From Azospirillum fermentarium (GTDB lineage: Bacteria > Pseudomonadota > Alphaproteobacteria > Azospirillales > Azospirillaceae), in assembly GCF_025961205.1 (NCBI RefSeq), contig NZ_JAOQNH010000001.1, positions 892,001 through 956,000 of the forward strand: a stretch of 64,000 nt of DNA, given 5' to 3'. The translations under genes were made by a program, and so were the position numbers. Under the pieces are notes generated by a model. That model was not told the origin of the DNA, made no database searches, and saw nothing but the letters and a program-made list of their open reading frames with translations. Each line of letters opens with the position of its first letter. The first letter of the stretch is position 1. Positions 37,791 to 46,447 of this stretch are shown here, piece by piece.

Positions 37791-38924
37791 CTATCCGTCG
37801 GGCACGGCGGCCCCGTTTTCGATGCGCAAACGCTGCGCAGCACCGCCCAGCGGGGCGAACATGGCCGCGTCGGTGCCGGTCATCCACGCCTGCGCCCCCA
37901 GCGCCAGAATCTCGGCGAACAGCGCATCGCGCCGTTCCTCGTCCAGATGCGCGGCCACCTCGTCCAGCAACACCAGAGGTGCCGTGCCGGTTTCGGCGGT
38001 CAACAGGCGGGCGTTGGCCAGCACGATGGCCAGCAGCAGCGCCTTCTGCTCCCCCGTCGAACACAGGGCGGCGGGCATGTCCTTGGCCTGATGGCGGGCG
38101 TCCAGATCGCTCTTGTGCGGCCCGGCAGCGGCCCCGCCGCTGACGGCATCCACCCGGCGGGATTCCCGCAAGGATTGGCGGAACGCGTCCTCCGCCGCCA
38201 GGGCGGGGCCGGCGGCCAGCCAGCCCTCCACCGTTCCGGTCACGGAAAGATCGACGCCGGGAAAGGGACCGATGCCGCGGCCGCACGCCGCGCGCAGGCG
38301 CCGCACCACCTCCAGCCGGGCGGCGGCCACCGCCACGCCCGATGTCGCCATCTGGTCCTCCAGGCTCGACAGCCAGCCGTCGTCGAACCGCCCGTCCCGC
38401 AGCAGGCGGGCGCGTTCGCGCAGGCTGTGCTCGTACCGGGACAGGCGCCCGGCGTGGGCGGGGTCGAAGCTGAACACCAGCCGGTCGAGGAAACGCCGCC
38501 GCCCCGCCGCCCCGTCCTGAAACAGCCGGTCCATCACCGGGGTCAGCCAGACCATGGTGACGTGATCGGCCAGCGCCGTCTGGCTCTTGGCCGGGTGGCC
38601 GTCGATGTGGACGGCGCGGCGGTCGCGGTCGTTGTCCAGGCACTCGCGGCCGGTGCCGATGTCCACCGCGCCCAGCGGGCTTTGCAGCACCGCCGCCACC
38701 GCCCAGCCGGGGGTGCCGCCGATCTGTTCCACCTCCGCCAGCTTGGCCCCGCGCAGGCCACGGCCCGGCGACAGGAAGCTGACGGCTTCCAGCAGGTTGG
38801 TCTTGCCCGCACCGTTCCCGCCCGTCAGCACCACCGGGCGCCGGTCGAGATCCAGGCGCGCGTGGGTGTAGCTGCGGAAGCGGGTCAGCGTCAGGCGGGA
38901 GAGGGAAAGGGATGGAAAGGTCAA
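37791..38924 (-). CDS. recF: DNA replication and repair protein RecF
   Basis: The 377-residue SMC-like ATPase loads RecA at single-strand gaps. It begins LTLTRFRSYTHARLDL, then Walker A GGNGAGKTNLLEA (Lys41). The ABC-type signature STGEQKALLLAIVLANA and Walker B TAPLVLLDEVAAHLD follow late. It lies between dnaN and gyrB, all on the minus strand in the order dnaN, recF, gyrB, which is the common bacterial arrangement. The gaps of about 80-95 bases allow some separate control. Confidence 0.97.
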   Translation of the reverse strand: MTFPSLSLSRLTLTRFRSYTHARLDLDRRPVVLTGGNGAGKTNLLEAVSFLSPGRGLRGAKLAEVEQIGGTPGWAVAAVLQSPLGAVDIGTGRECLDNDRDRRAVHIDGHPAKSQTALADHVTMVWLTPVMDRLFQDGAAGRRRFLDRLVFSFDPAHAGRLSRYEHSLRERARLLRDGRFDDGWLSSLEDQMATSGVAVAAARLEVVRRLRAACGRGIGPFPGVDLSVTGTVEGWLAAGPALAAEDAFRQSLRESRRVDAVSGGAAAGPHKSDLDARHQAKDMPAALCSTGEQKALLLAIVLANARLLTAETGTAPLVLLDEVAAHLDEERRDALFAEILALGAQAWMTGTDAAMFAPLGGAAQRLRIENGAAVPDG

Positions 38925-38957
38925 CGATTACGCGGGAACGCCGTCCCCGCACCCCTG

Positions 38958-38978
38958 CCAAGGGCCGGCGGCCCTTGG
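38958..38978. repeat. dispersed intergenic palindrome, family B
   Basis: CCAAGGGCC and GGCCCTTGG are near-perfect arms in the 83-base gap between dnaN and recF. Close by, the last bases of dnaN are repeated (ATCAGACGCGC occurs twice). Confidence 0.65.
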
Positions 38979-39007
38979 AACCCGGTGAATTGATCAGACG
39001 CGCCCTA

Positions 39008-40132
39008 TCAGACGCGCATGGGCATCAGGACGTAGAGCGCCGCCTCGGTCGCCATGTCGCGGACGATGGTCGGCGATGCGGCGTCGGCCAAGGCGAAGCT
39101 CAGCCGGTCGCCCGTGATCTGCTGGGTGATGTCCAGCAGGTAACGGGAGTTGAAGCCGATCTCCAGCGCGGTGTCGTCATAGGAGGCTTCCAGCTCTTCC
39201 GTGGCGCTGCCGGCCTCGGGCGAGGTGGCGGACAGCGTCAGGCTGCCGCGGCTCACCGCCAGCTTCACCGCCCGGCTCTTTTCCGTGGAGATGGTGGCCA
39301 CGCGGTCCACCGCGGCGGCGAACGCCTTGGTGTCCACCTCCAGGATCTTGTCGTTGCCGCTGGGGATCACGCGCTCGTAATCGGGGAAGGTGCCGTCGAT
39401 CAGCTTCGACGTGACAACGATCGAATCGATGTTGAAACGGATCTTGGTCTCCGACAGGCCGACCACGATGCTGTCGGCGGCCTCGTCGATCAGCTTGCGC
39501 ACCTCCGCCACGGTCTTGCGGGGGATGATGACGCCGGGGATGCCCTGTGCCCCCTCGGGCAGCGGCACTTCCACCCGCGCCAGCCGGTGGCCGTCGGTGG
39601 CGACCGCCCGCAGGGACGGGGGGGCGCTGCCGTGGGCCTTGGCCGCATGCAGGAAGATGCCGTTCAGGTAATAGCGGGTTTCCTCGGTGGAAATGGCGAA
39701 GCGGGTGCGGTCGATCAGGGCGCGCAGGTCGTTGGCCGGCAGCGCGAAGCTGTTGCCCATCTCGCCGCCCGACAGCTGCGGGAAATCCGCCGCCGGCAGG
39801 CAGGCCAGCTTGAACTGCGACCGTCCGGCCTTCAGCGTCAGCACATGGCCGTCGGTGCTGACGTCCATCTCCACCTGGCTGCCATCGGGCAGCTTGCGCA
39901 CGATGTCGTAGAGCGTGTGGGCGGGAGCGGTGGTGGAGCCGGGACGGTTGACCGCGGCGGGGACCGACTCGACGATCTCCAGCTCCTGGTCGGTGGCCGA
40001 CAGGGACAGCTCGCCCCCCTTGGCCTGCAACAGCACGTTGGACAGGATCGGAATGGTGTTGCGCCGTTCCACCACGCTCTGCACATGGCTCAACGACCGG
40101 AGCAGGGCGGCGCGTTCGATGATGATGTTCAT
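39008..40132 (-). CDS. dnaN: DNA polymerase III beta subunit (sliding clamp)
   Basis: The 374-residue clamp subunit dimerises around DNA and tethers the polymerase. The opening MNIIIERAALLRSLSHVQSV and the segment RNTIPILSNVLL are typical of alphaproteobacterial DnaN. The centre carries RYYLNGIFLH and TDGHRLA, and the C-terminus VLMPMRV is the canonical end. The start is the ATG at 40132; a second ATG 21 bases upstream is possible. dnaA is not in this window. Confidence 0.97.
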   Translation of the reverse strand: MNIIIERAALLRSLSHVQSVVERRNTIPILSNVLLQAKGGELSLSATDQELEIVESVPAAVNRPGSTTAPAHTLYDIVRKLPDGSQVEMDVSTDGHVLTLKAGRSQFKLACLPAADFPQLSGGEMGNSFALPANDLRALIDRTRFAISTEETRYYLNGIFLHAAKAHGSAPPSLRAVATDGHRLARVEVPLPEGAQGIPGVIIPRKTVAEVRKLIDEAADSIVVGLSETKIRFNIDSIVVTSKLIDGTFPDYERVIPSGNDKILEVDTKAFAAAVDRVATISTEKSRAVKLAVSRGSLTLSATSPEAGSATEELEASYDDTALEIGFNSRYLLDITQQITGDRLSFALADAASPTIVRDMATEAALYVLMPMRV

Positions 40133-40268
40133 GCTGGTCTTCGATCCTGCCATAATCGTCCCGCGCGTGTGACACCCTGGGGGATTCGCTGAACGGGGTT
40201 GAGCGATACCGTTCCGCCAAGCGGCGGGGCGCGAGCATAGCACAGCCCCGTTGGGCGCAGCCACTTTC

Positions 40269-42011
40269 TTACAGGGGGGACAGGGCACCCTCCGCCGCCG
40301 CGGCGGGCGGGCCGCGGCGCTCCTCGTGCAGGCGCAAGGTGGCCACGTGGTCGGCACTTTTCCAGTTGCGCGAGCGGTTCAGCTCCACCCGCAGCGACTG
40401 GGCGAAGCCGTCGATCACCACCCATTCCTCCGCCCCGATGGGGTCGCGGCCATCGAGATAGGCGTGAACCACCCGGTGCAGCCCCGGGCTGGCCGGGGTG
40501 ATCCACGGCGTGATGTCTTCGCCGATGGCCGCGACCAGCCGGCGGATGCGCAGCAGGTGGGCCATCCGCGCGTCCACCCGTTCGCCGTCGCTCACCTGCA
40601 TGGCCTGGAGAAAGGCGACCCGCCCCTGTTCCAGGGCGAACAGGCGCAGGGATTTGATCTCGGGGCTGGCATAGCCGACGCTGCCCAGGTTCCGTCCCCA
40701 ATGCCACACCAGCCCCAGAAGCCACAGCACGTCGTCGTGGTCGGGGGCGCAGGCGTGGCGGGCGTTCAGCGCCGCCTGCAGCCGCACCGCCAGCGCCGGC
40801 AGGATCATCTGGGTCAGCCGGCGGGTGACGTCGGACAGGGCGGTGCGGATGGCCGGGCCGCTGGTGCGGTTGGCCAGGATGCCGGTGCCCGACACCGCCG
40901 CCAGCGTGCGTTCGAACCGCTCCACCGCCGTGGTCAGCAGGTCGCGCGCCGGGCGGTTCACCGACAGCACGCCGCCGTCCAGCATGTCGATGTCCCCGAA
41001 CAGGCCGTCCACCACCTCGTGGATGGTGGTGCAACTGGCGCTGAAATGGGCCATCAGCGTGCGGCGCAGCGGGTGCTGGTCATCGACGCCGGCCCCGCCG
41101 TGCTCGCGGATATAGCGCTGGAACACGTCGGTGCGCCCGCGGACGTTCAGGGCATAGAGCGGGGCGGTCCAGGCCAGGGCCTGCGACTGGATGCGGAAGG
41201 CCGGGCCCAGGTCGCGCACCCGCCGGGAATAGCCGGCCATCAGGGCCGACAGCCCCTCCTCCTCCGTGGCGGGGTTGGCGGCGGCGGCGGTGATCTGATC
41301 CATGTCGCGGCGCAGCCGGTCGGCCAGCGGCAGCAGGCCGGCGTTGTTTTCCAGCACCGCGCGGACGAACCCCAGCATCTCGGCATCGATGGGGGCCTTG
41401 CGGTTCAGGTAATGGGTGCGCAGGCGGGCGTCGTGCTCCGCCTCGTCGTTGGCCAGCATCAGGAAACGGCTGGACAGGCGGAAATCCCGGTCCAGCGTCA
41501 CCAGGAAATCCGCCGCCGCCCGCCGCATGGAATCGCGCAGGGCCATGGCCTCCGGCCCGGTCAGCACCTCGTCCAGGATGCGGTCGCGGGCCAGATCGTC
41601 CAGCCGGCACTGCACCTCCGCCGCCAGGCCGGGAAAGGCCATCTGCGACAGCGCCGCCCACAGCCCGCCCATGTCCACCCGCTGGATCAGCCCCGGAACC
41701 CCGGCGGGCGCCCGGTACAGCACCGGGTCATCCACCAGGAACGGTTCGAACAGGCCGGTGAACAGACGCCGCGCCTTCATGGGCCGCAGGCGGTTGAAAT
41801 GCTCCACCAGCGCGTCGCGCAGATGCCGCGCCCGCTCGCCGTTGGCGCCGGCGGCACCGTCGATGGCGTCCAGAACCGGACGGATGGCGTGGAGCGGGAT
41901 GGCCGAGACCACCTCGTCCATTTTCCGGCGAAACAGAACGGGATCTAATGATGATGTCTGAAAGCAATCCGCGTTCGGCGGGGGCGGTTCGGGTGGGGAG
42001 ATGAGGGCCAT
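40269..42011 (-). CDS. conserved hypothetical protein, 580 residues
   Basis: I do not recognise this large soluble protein. It is mostly alpha-helical and rich in Arg and Leu, with no signal peptide, membrane segment or obvious catalytic motif. Notable stretches are LDAIDGAAGANGERARHLRD, VLYRAPAGVPGLIQRVDMGG and a C-terminal LDGRDPIGAEEWVVIDGF. AGGAAGG lies seven bases before the ATG at 42011. Composition matches the chromosome, so it is probably an old lineage-specific gene. An AT-rich gap of 145 bases separates it from the epimerase gene. Confidence 0.8.
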   Translation of the reverse strand: MALISPPEPPPPNADCFQTSSLDPVLFRRKMDEVVSAIPLHAIRPVLDAIDGAAGANGERARHLRDALVEHFNRLRPMKARRLFTGLFEPFLVDDPVLYRAPAGVPGLIQRVDMGGLWAALSQMAFPGLAAEVQCRLDDLARDRILDEVLTGPEAMALRDSMRRAAADFLVTLDRDFRLSSRFLMLANDEAEHDARLRTHYLNRKAPIDAEMLGFVRAVLENNAGLLPLADRLRRDMDQITAAAANPATEEEGLSALMAGYSRRVRDLGPAFRIQSQALAWTAPLYALNVRGRTDVFQRYIREHGGAGVDDQHPLRRTLMAHFSASCTTIHEVVDGLFGDIDMLDGGVLSVNRPARDLLTTAVERFERTLAAVSGTGILANRTSGPAIRTALSDVTRRLTQMILPALAVRLQAALNARHACAPDHDDVLWLLGLVWHWGRNLGSVGYASPEIKSLRLFALEQGRVAFLQAMQVSDGERVDARMAHLLRIRRLVAAIGEDITPWITPASPGLHRVVHAYLDGRDPIGAEEWVVIDGFAQSLRVELNRSRNWKSADHVATLRLHEERRGPPAAAAEGALSPL

Positions 42012-42156
42012 GCCTTCCTGAACCTCTCAGGTTTCATGACGGATCCCGACGATGATCCCACCCGATTATTATAAACTGCTTACCGTTTGTCGAATGTCTT
42101 TGTGCCGCACTTGGTTAAAGACGGTGGATTTTATTTCTTTGTTTTGTATTAGATAA

Positions 42157-43038
42157 CTAACTATTTTTCTCTGCTTTCCATTGGGCCTCCAGCCCGGCGC
42201 GGTAGTCGGGGTAGCGCAGGTTCACGCCCAGCCGGGTCTTGATGCGGTCGTTCTTCACGCGCCGGCTCTCGCTCCAGAAACCGGCGGACATGGGCGACAG
42301 CTCGGCCTGGTCGAAGGGGATGAGCGGCGGCGGCTCCACCCCCAGAAGGGAGCAGGCGTACTCGATCACCTCGGGCGAGGGGGTCGGGGCGTCGTCGGCC
42401 ACATTATAGATGGACCCCGGACTGGGCCGGGCCATGGAGGCCAGCAGGGTGCCCACGATGTCCTCCACATGCACGCGCGCGAAGACCTGTCCCGGCTTGT
42501 CGATGCGCCGGGCGGTGCCGGCGCGCACATGGTCCAGCGCGCTGCGCCCCGGCCCATAGATGGCCGGCAGGCGGAAGACGTGCAGCGGCAGCCCCCGCTG
42601 GCGGTAGAGGGCCTGCCAGCCCCGTTCCGCCTCCACCCGCTGGCGCTGGCGGTCGTTGCCGGGCTTCAGCCACGCGGCCTCGCTCACCCACTCGCCGTTG
42701 GTGTTGCCGTAGACGCCGGTGGTGGACAGGTAGCCGGCCCAATCGACGGAGATCAGGTCGGCGATGTCCCGCCCGTGGCAGCCCAGCACCGGGTCGCCGC
42801 GGCTGTCGGGCGGCACGCTGAACAGCAGGTGCGTGACGCCGGCCAGGGCGGCGGCGGCATCGGCCAGGGGCGTGTCGCGGCTGAAGACGAAGGCTTCGAT
42901 CCCCTGGGCCTCCAGGGCGGCGCGCTTCTCCGCGCTGCGGCAGGTGCCGGCGACGCGCCAGCCCTGGGCCAGCCGGTCGCGGGCCAGAACGCCGGCGGTG
43001 TAGCCAAGGCCGAAAATGAACAGGCGGGGGGTGGTCAT
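42157..43038 (-). CDS. NAD(P)-dependent sugar epimerase/dehydratase-like SDR (YeeZ-type)
   Basis: The 293-residue protein of the extended SDR type starts FIFGLGYTAGVLARDRLAQG, a GxGxxx-type Rossmann motif as in YeeZ. STTGVYGNTNGEWVSE follows; the Tyr of the usual YxxxK is not at the standard spot, so catalysis is uncertain. FRLPAIYGPGRSA and a later YNVADD are the usual substrate-domain motifs. The ATG at 43038 is well placed. It is divergent from the TPR protein gene by 66 bases. Confidence 0.85.
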   Translation of the reverse strand: MTTPRLFIFGLGYTAGVLARDRLAQGWRVAGTCRSAEKRAALEAQGIEAFVFSRDTPLADAAAALAGVTHLLFSVPPDSRGDPVLGCHGRDIADLISVDWAGYLSTTGVYGNTNGEWVSEAAWLKPGNDRQRQRVEAERGWQALYRQRGLPLHVFRLPAIYGPGRSALDHVRAGTARRIDKPGQVFARVHVEDIVGTLLASMARPSPGSIYNVADDAPTPSPEVIEYACSLLGVEPPPLIPFDQAELSPMSAGFWSESRRVKNDRIKTRLGVNLRYPDYRAGLEAQWKAEKNS

Positions 43039-43104
43039 GGGCGTCCCTTGCGGTGGGGGCAGGCTCTTGCATCGGCCGGGCCATTGGTGAAGTGTAGAAG
43101 GGCC

Positions 43105-43896
43105 ATGACGCGAAGCAACTCCCTCATGCAGAACGCCCGCCCCAAAGCCGCCTTTCTGCCCGCCGTCCTTCTGGTGACCGCCCTTGCCGTGCCGGTGGCG
43201 GCACCGGCCCTGGCCGACGGGCCGCCGCACGGGGAACTGCAGAACTGCATCGCGCTGGCGGAAACCGCCCCCGACGCCGCCCTGGAGCGGGCGCGCGGGT
43301 GGGAGGGGCGCGACGGCGGCGACCGCGCCCGGCTGTGCCAGGCCATGGCCCTGTTCCACAAGGGCGATTTCGCCGAGGCCGGCGGGCGGCTGGAAACCCT
43401 GGCCCCGCTGCTGGGACAGGGGGACGCCAAGGCCACGGCCTCGCTTCTGGGGCAGGCCGGGTGGGCGTGGCTGCGGGCCGGTGACGCGGCGCGGGCGGAG
43501 GCGCTCTACACACAAGCGCTGGACGGCACCCCCGGCGATGTGGATCTGCTGATCGACCGGGCCTTCGCGCGGGCGGAGGCGGAACGGTTCTGGGACGCGC
43601 TGGCCGACCTGGACGCGGCGATCGCGCGGGACGCCGGGCGGGCCGATGCCTATCTGTACCGGGCGGCGGCGCACAAGGCTCTGTCCAACCTTCCCATGGC
43701 CATGGACGACGTGAACCACGCGCTGGAGCTGCGCCCCGGCGACGGGGAGGCGCTGGTGCTGCGCGGCGCCATCAAGGCGGCGGCGGGCAAGGCGGACGAG
43801 GCCAAGGCCGATTGGGAGCTTGTCGCGTCCCGCGAGCCCGACTCGGCGGCGGCCCGCACCGCGCGGACCAATCTGCTGCGGCTGACGGCGCAGTAA
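43105..43896 (+). CDS. secreted tetratricopeptide-repeat protein
   Basis: The 263-residue protein has a signal peptide (AAFLPAVLLVTALAVPVAAPALA). It is followed by about five TPR-like helical pairs (for example GWAWLRAGDAARAEALYTQAL and DDVNHALELRPGDGEALVLRG). TPR modules bind protein partners; in the periplasm they often serve envelope assembly. The ATG at 43105 is preceded by AGAAGGG. A second Met at residue 8 is a possible start. No operon partner is evident. Confidence 0.85.
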   Translation: MTRSNSLMQNARPKAAFLPAVLLVTALAVPVAAPALADGPPHGELQNCIALAETAPDAALERARGWEGRDGGDRARLCQAMALFHKGDFAEAGGRLETLAPLLGQGDAKATASLLGQAGWAWLRAGDAARAEALYTQALDGTPGDVDLLIDRAFARAEAERFWDALADLDAAIARDAGRADAYLYRAAAHKALSNLPMAMDDVNHALELRPGDGEALVLRGAIKAAAGKADEAKADWELVASREPDSAAARTARTNLLRLTAQ

Positions 43897-43905
43897 CGCC
43901 CGAAA

Positions 43906-43946
43906 CTCCCTCTCCCCGGCTCCCTCCCGGGGCGGGGAGAGGGGGG
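43906..43946. repeat. dispersed intergenic palindrome, family A
   Basis: CTCCCTCTCCCCGG pairs with CCGGGGCGGGGAGAGG in the gap between the convergent TPR and GST genes. It may also serve as a terminator. Confidence 0.55.
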
Positions 43947-43970
43947 TATGCGAAGCCGCAGGCCCCCAAT

Positions 43971-44639
43971 TCAGAAATCCAGGTCCGCGTAATGGCGCGG
44001 CGGGGGGCAGCCCGGCAGGGTGTCGGTCAGGAGCTGGCGGAAGCTGGGGCGCGACTTGATGCGCACGTACCAGTCCTTGGCCTCCGGGTGGCGGTCCCAG
44101 GGGATGTCGCCGGTGTAATCCACGCACGACAGCGCCGATGCCGCGGCCAGATCGGCCAGGGTGAAGGCCGGGCCGGCCAGCCACGGGCGGCGGTCCGACA
44201 GGAAGCCGATGTATTCCAGGTGATGGTTGATGTTGTTCAGGCCGGCGCGGATGGCGGGGGCATAGGGCTGGCCCTGTCCCGACACGCGCTTGACCAGCTT
44301 TTCCCCCACCAGCGTGTCCACCACCTCGCGCCCGAACTTGCCCAGGAACCAGCTCGTCAGCCGCCGCACCTCGGCGCGGAAGTCGATGTCCAGCGGCAGC
44401 AGGGCCGGGTCGGGGTACGCCTCTTCCAGATATTCGATCAGCGCGAAGCCGTCGGCGATGACGGCCCCGTCCTCCTCCACCAGCACCGGCACCTCGCCCG
44501 CCGGGTTGAGGGCAAGGAAGTCGTCCCGCCAGTCCCAGGGCCTTTCGACCACGGGTTCGAACGGAATGCCCTTTTCCGCCATCATCACGCGGGCCAGCCG
44601 CGCGGCGGGGGACAGGGTATGATGGAAAAGGGTTCGCAT
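43971..44639 (-). CDS. glutathione S-transferase family protein
   Basis: The 222-residue protein starts with a thioredoxin-like domain (TLFHHTLSPAARLARVMMAE, NPAGEVPVLVEEDGAVIADG with the cis-Pro and the glutathione-binding EDG). A helical C-terminal domain from about residue 85 follows, with FTLADLAAASALSC, the usual N-cap motif. Such enzymes conjugate or reduce toxic electrophiles; the substrate is unknown. It starts about 40 bases left of the GNAT gene on the same strand. Confidence 0.92.
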   Translation of the reverse strand: MRTLFHHTLSPAARLARVMMAEKGIPFEPVVERPWDWRDDFLALNPAGEVPVLVEEDGAVIADGFALIEYLEEAYPDPALLPLDIDFRAEVRRLTSWFLGKFGREVVDTLVGEKLVKRVSGQGQPYAPAIRAGLNNINHHLEYIGFLSDRRPWLAGPAFTLADLAAASALSCVDYTGDIPWDRHPEAKDWYVRIKSRPSFRQLLTDTLPGCPPPRHYADLDF

Positions 44640-44683
44640 GGTCTGGGGACTTTAACCAAGGGCGCCGGACTTCTCAATCCGCC

Positions 44684-45202
44684 TCAGCGGTGCCGCGGGG
44701 GTGCCGCGCATCCGGCGGGGGCGCGGTTTTCCGCCGCACAATCGCTTTGGTAGAGGATATGGGCGCTTTGGTAGAGGATATGGGTGGGAGGGCCGGTGCG
44801 CGGGCTGTCCACCGGGGTCCATCCCCGCCGCTCGTAGAACGCCCGCGCCGCTTTGTTCCGCACCGCACACGCCAGCCGGATCGGCCCCGGCAGCACGGTC
44901 TGGGCATGGCGGAGCAGGATGGTGCCGATCCCCCGGCTCTGCCACGCCGGGTCGATGAACAGGGCATGGATGAAACGGTCGTACGGGTCGATGGATACGA
45001 AGCCGGTCACGGCCCCCTCCGCCTCCGCCACCAGCACCAGGGTGCCCTCGACGCTGGCGGCGTAATCGTCCAGGCCGAATCGGTCGGCCGGCTGCCAGGG
45101 AAAGGCGGCGCGCCGTCCGTCCAGAAAGATCCCGGCGCACCGGGGGGTGTCGCCGTCGCCGGCGGTGCGGGTGATGATGCCGCGTGCGGGAAATGGGGCC
45201 AT
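44684..45202 (-). CDS. GNAT-family N-acetyltransferase
   Basis: The 172-residue protein has a GNAT core of about 140 residues. FVSIDPYDRFIHALFIDP gives the central strands, SRGIGTILLRHA is the acetyl-CoA loop, and NKAARAFYERRGW is the closing motif. The C-terminal tail contains AHILYQS twice in a row, the result of a 21-bp tandem duplication in the DNA. The substrate is not predictable. A 93-base gap separates it from uppP on the same strand. Confidence 0.9.
   Translation of the reverse strand: MAPFPARGIITRTAGDGDTPRCAGIFLDGRRAAFPWQPADRFGLDDYAASVEGTLVLVAEAEGAVTGFVSIDPYDRFIHALFIDPAWQSRGIGTILLRHAQTVLPGPIRLACAVRNKAARAFYERRGWTPVDSPRTGPPTHILYQSAHILYQSDCAAENRAPAGCAAPPRHR
44743..44784. repeat. 21-bp perfect tandem repeat inside the GNAT gene
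   Basis: Two adjacent identical 21-base units begin CGCTTTGGTAGAGG and keep the reading frame, so seven residues are duplicated in the protein tail. It is a recent in-frame slippage duplication. Confidence 0.95.
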
Positions 45203-45295
45203 GCGGAAAGCCGTTCATCGTTGCTGGGACAAGCCTATCAACGAAGACGGACGCACGGCTATTCCCAATCCGTCCCATTGCCCCGCCGCCCTCCC

Positions 45296-46096
45296 TTAAA
45301 GATAGAGCAGCCCCAGCATCGACAGCCCCAGAACGATGCGGTACCAGCCGAAGGGCGCGAAGCCGTAGCGGCCCACGAAATCCACCAGCGACCGCACCAC
45401 CAGCAGACCCGACAGGAACGCCATGACGAAGCCGACGGCGATGATCAGCCCGCCGTCGAAGCTCAGGCTGCCCCAGTTCTTGCCCAGGTCGTAGACCGTG
45501 GCCCCCAGCATGGTGGGGATCGCCAGGAAGAAGGAGAATTCCGCCGCCGTCTTGCGGTCCACCCCCATCAGCAGCGACCCCAGGATGGTGGCCCCCGACC
45601 GCGACACGCCGGGGATCATGGCGATGCTCTGGAACAGCCCGATCCTCAGCGCCAGCCACGGCGTGAAGCTTTCGATCTCGTGATGGCGGGCGGGGGGCAC
45701 CAGCCGTTCGATCAGCAGGATGGCGATGCCGCCCACCACCAGCGCCACCGACACCACGGTGGGGTTGAACAGCACCTCCTTGATGATCTTGTGCAGCAGC
45801 ACCCCCAGCACCGCGGCGGGCAGGAAGGCCAGCACGATGGCGGTGGCGAACCGCCACGCCCGCGGGTCGCGGGCGATCATGCCGGTCACCACGTGCCACA
45901 GGCGGGCGAAATACACCACGCAGATGGCCAGGATGGCGCCCAACTGGATCACCACCTCGAACACCTTCCCCGGCGGTCCCTCGAACCCCAGAAGATCGAC
46001 CAGCAGGATCAGGTGGCCGGTGGAGGAGATGGGAAGGAACTCGGTCACCCCCTCGACGATGCCGAGGAGGGCGGCTTGAACGACCTGTTCGAACAT
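45296..46096 (-). CDS. uppP: undecaprenyl-diphosphate phosphatase
   Basis: The 266-residue BacA-type membrane enzyme recycles undecaprenyl pyrophosphate for peptidoglycan and LPS synthesis and gives bacitracin tolerance. The two active-site signatures are present: EGVTEFLPISSTGHLIL at about 15-31 and PGVSRSGATILGSLL near 160. About eight membrane segments are visible. The ATG at 46096 is chosen because MFEQVVQAALLGIVEG is the family start. Confidence 0.97.
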   Translation of the reverse strand: MFEQVVQAALLGIVEGVTEFLPISSTGHLILLVDLLGFEGPPGKVFEVVIQLGAILAICVVYFARLWHVVTGMIARDPRAWRFATAIVLAFLPAAVLGVLLHKIIKEVLFNPTVVSVALVVGGIAILLIERLVPPARHHEIESFTPWLALRIGLFQSIAMIPGVSRSGATILGSLLMGVDRKTAAEFSFFLAIPTMLGATVYDLGKNWGSLSFDGGLIIAVGFVMAFLSGLLVVRSLVDFVGRYGFAPFGWYRIVLGLSMLGLLYL

Positions 46097-46447
46097 GGGC
46101 CGGAAACCATCAGGTAGGTGGCGGGGCAGGTGGGCTGGCCGGGTGCGTTGCCGCACCGCGGCGAAGCGTCAGCCGGGCTTATATCAGCGCCCCGATGGTT
46201 TGGCGATTCAGGATGGTTGGGTACCCCGAAGAAGGCAATGGGTCCGAAACGGGACTAATTTTCTTTCCGATTTTGCGGCGACTTCGGGATGCGTGAGGAG
46301 CGCAGGGCTGCCTTGTCATAAATTGGTCAACATATGTTACCTATCGGCTTTTTTTTGCTCGCGGGGCCCTCTCTGATGGGGTATACGACAATTGGTCCGT
46401 GGAGTGGCGGACATCTTTGACTGTCGATGTTTCCAGGAGTTAAGGCG
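46097..46447. other. 351-base regulatory gap upstream of gltD
   Basis: This spacer lies between uppP and the divergent gltD gene. The part next to gltD is relatively AT-rich (GGTCAACATATGTTACC, GGTATACGACAATTGG) and is the likely promoter zone of the gltD-gltB operon. I see no clear sigma-54 (GG-N10-GC) element and no riboswitch. No credible gene is present. Confidence 0.5.

Noticed and set aside
44684..44760. Frameshift at the C-terminus of the GNAT gene
   Set aside because: The unusual tail is explained by the in-frame 21-bp duplication, and the core domain is complete.
46380..46447. Possible sigma-54 promoter before gltD (GG followed by TG after ten bases)
   Set aside because: The -12 element should be GC and the surrounding consensus is absent, so the match is too weak.
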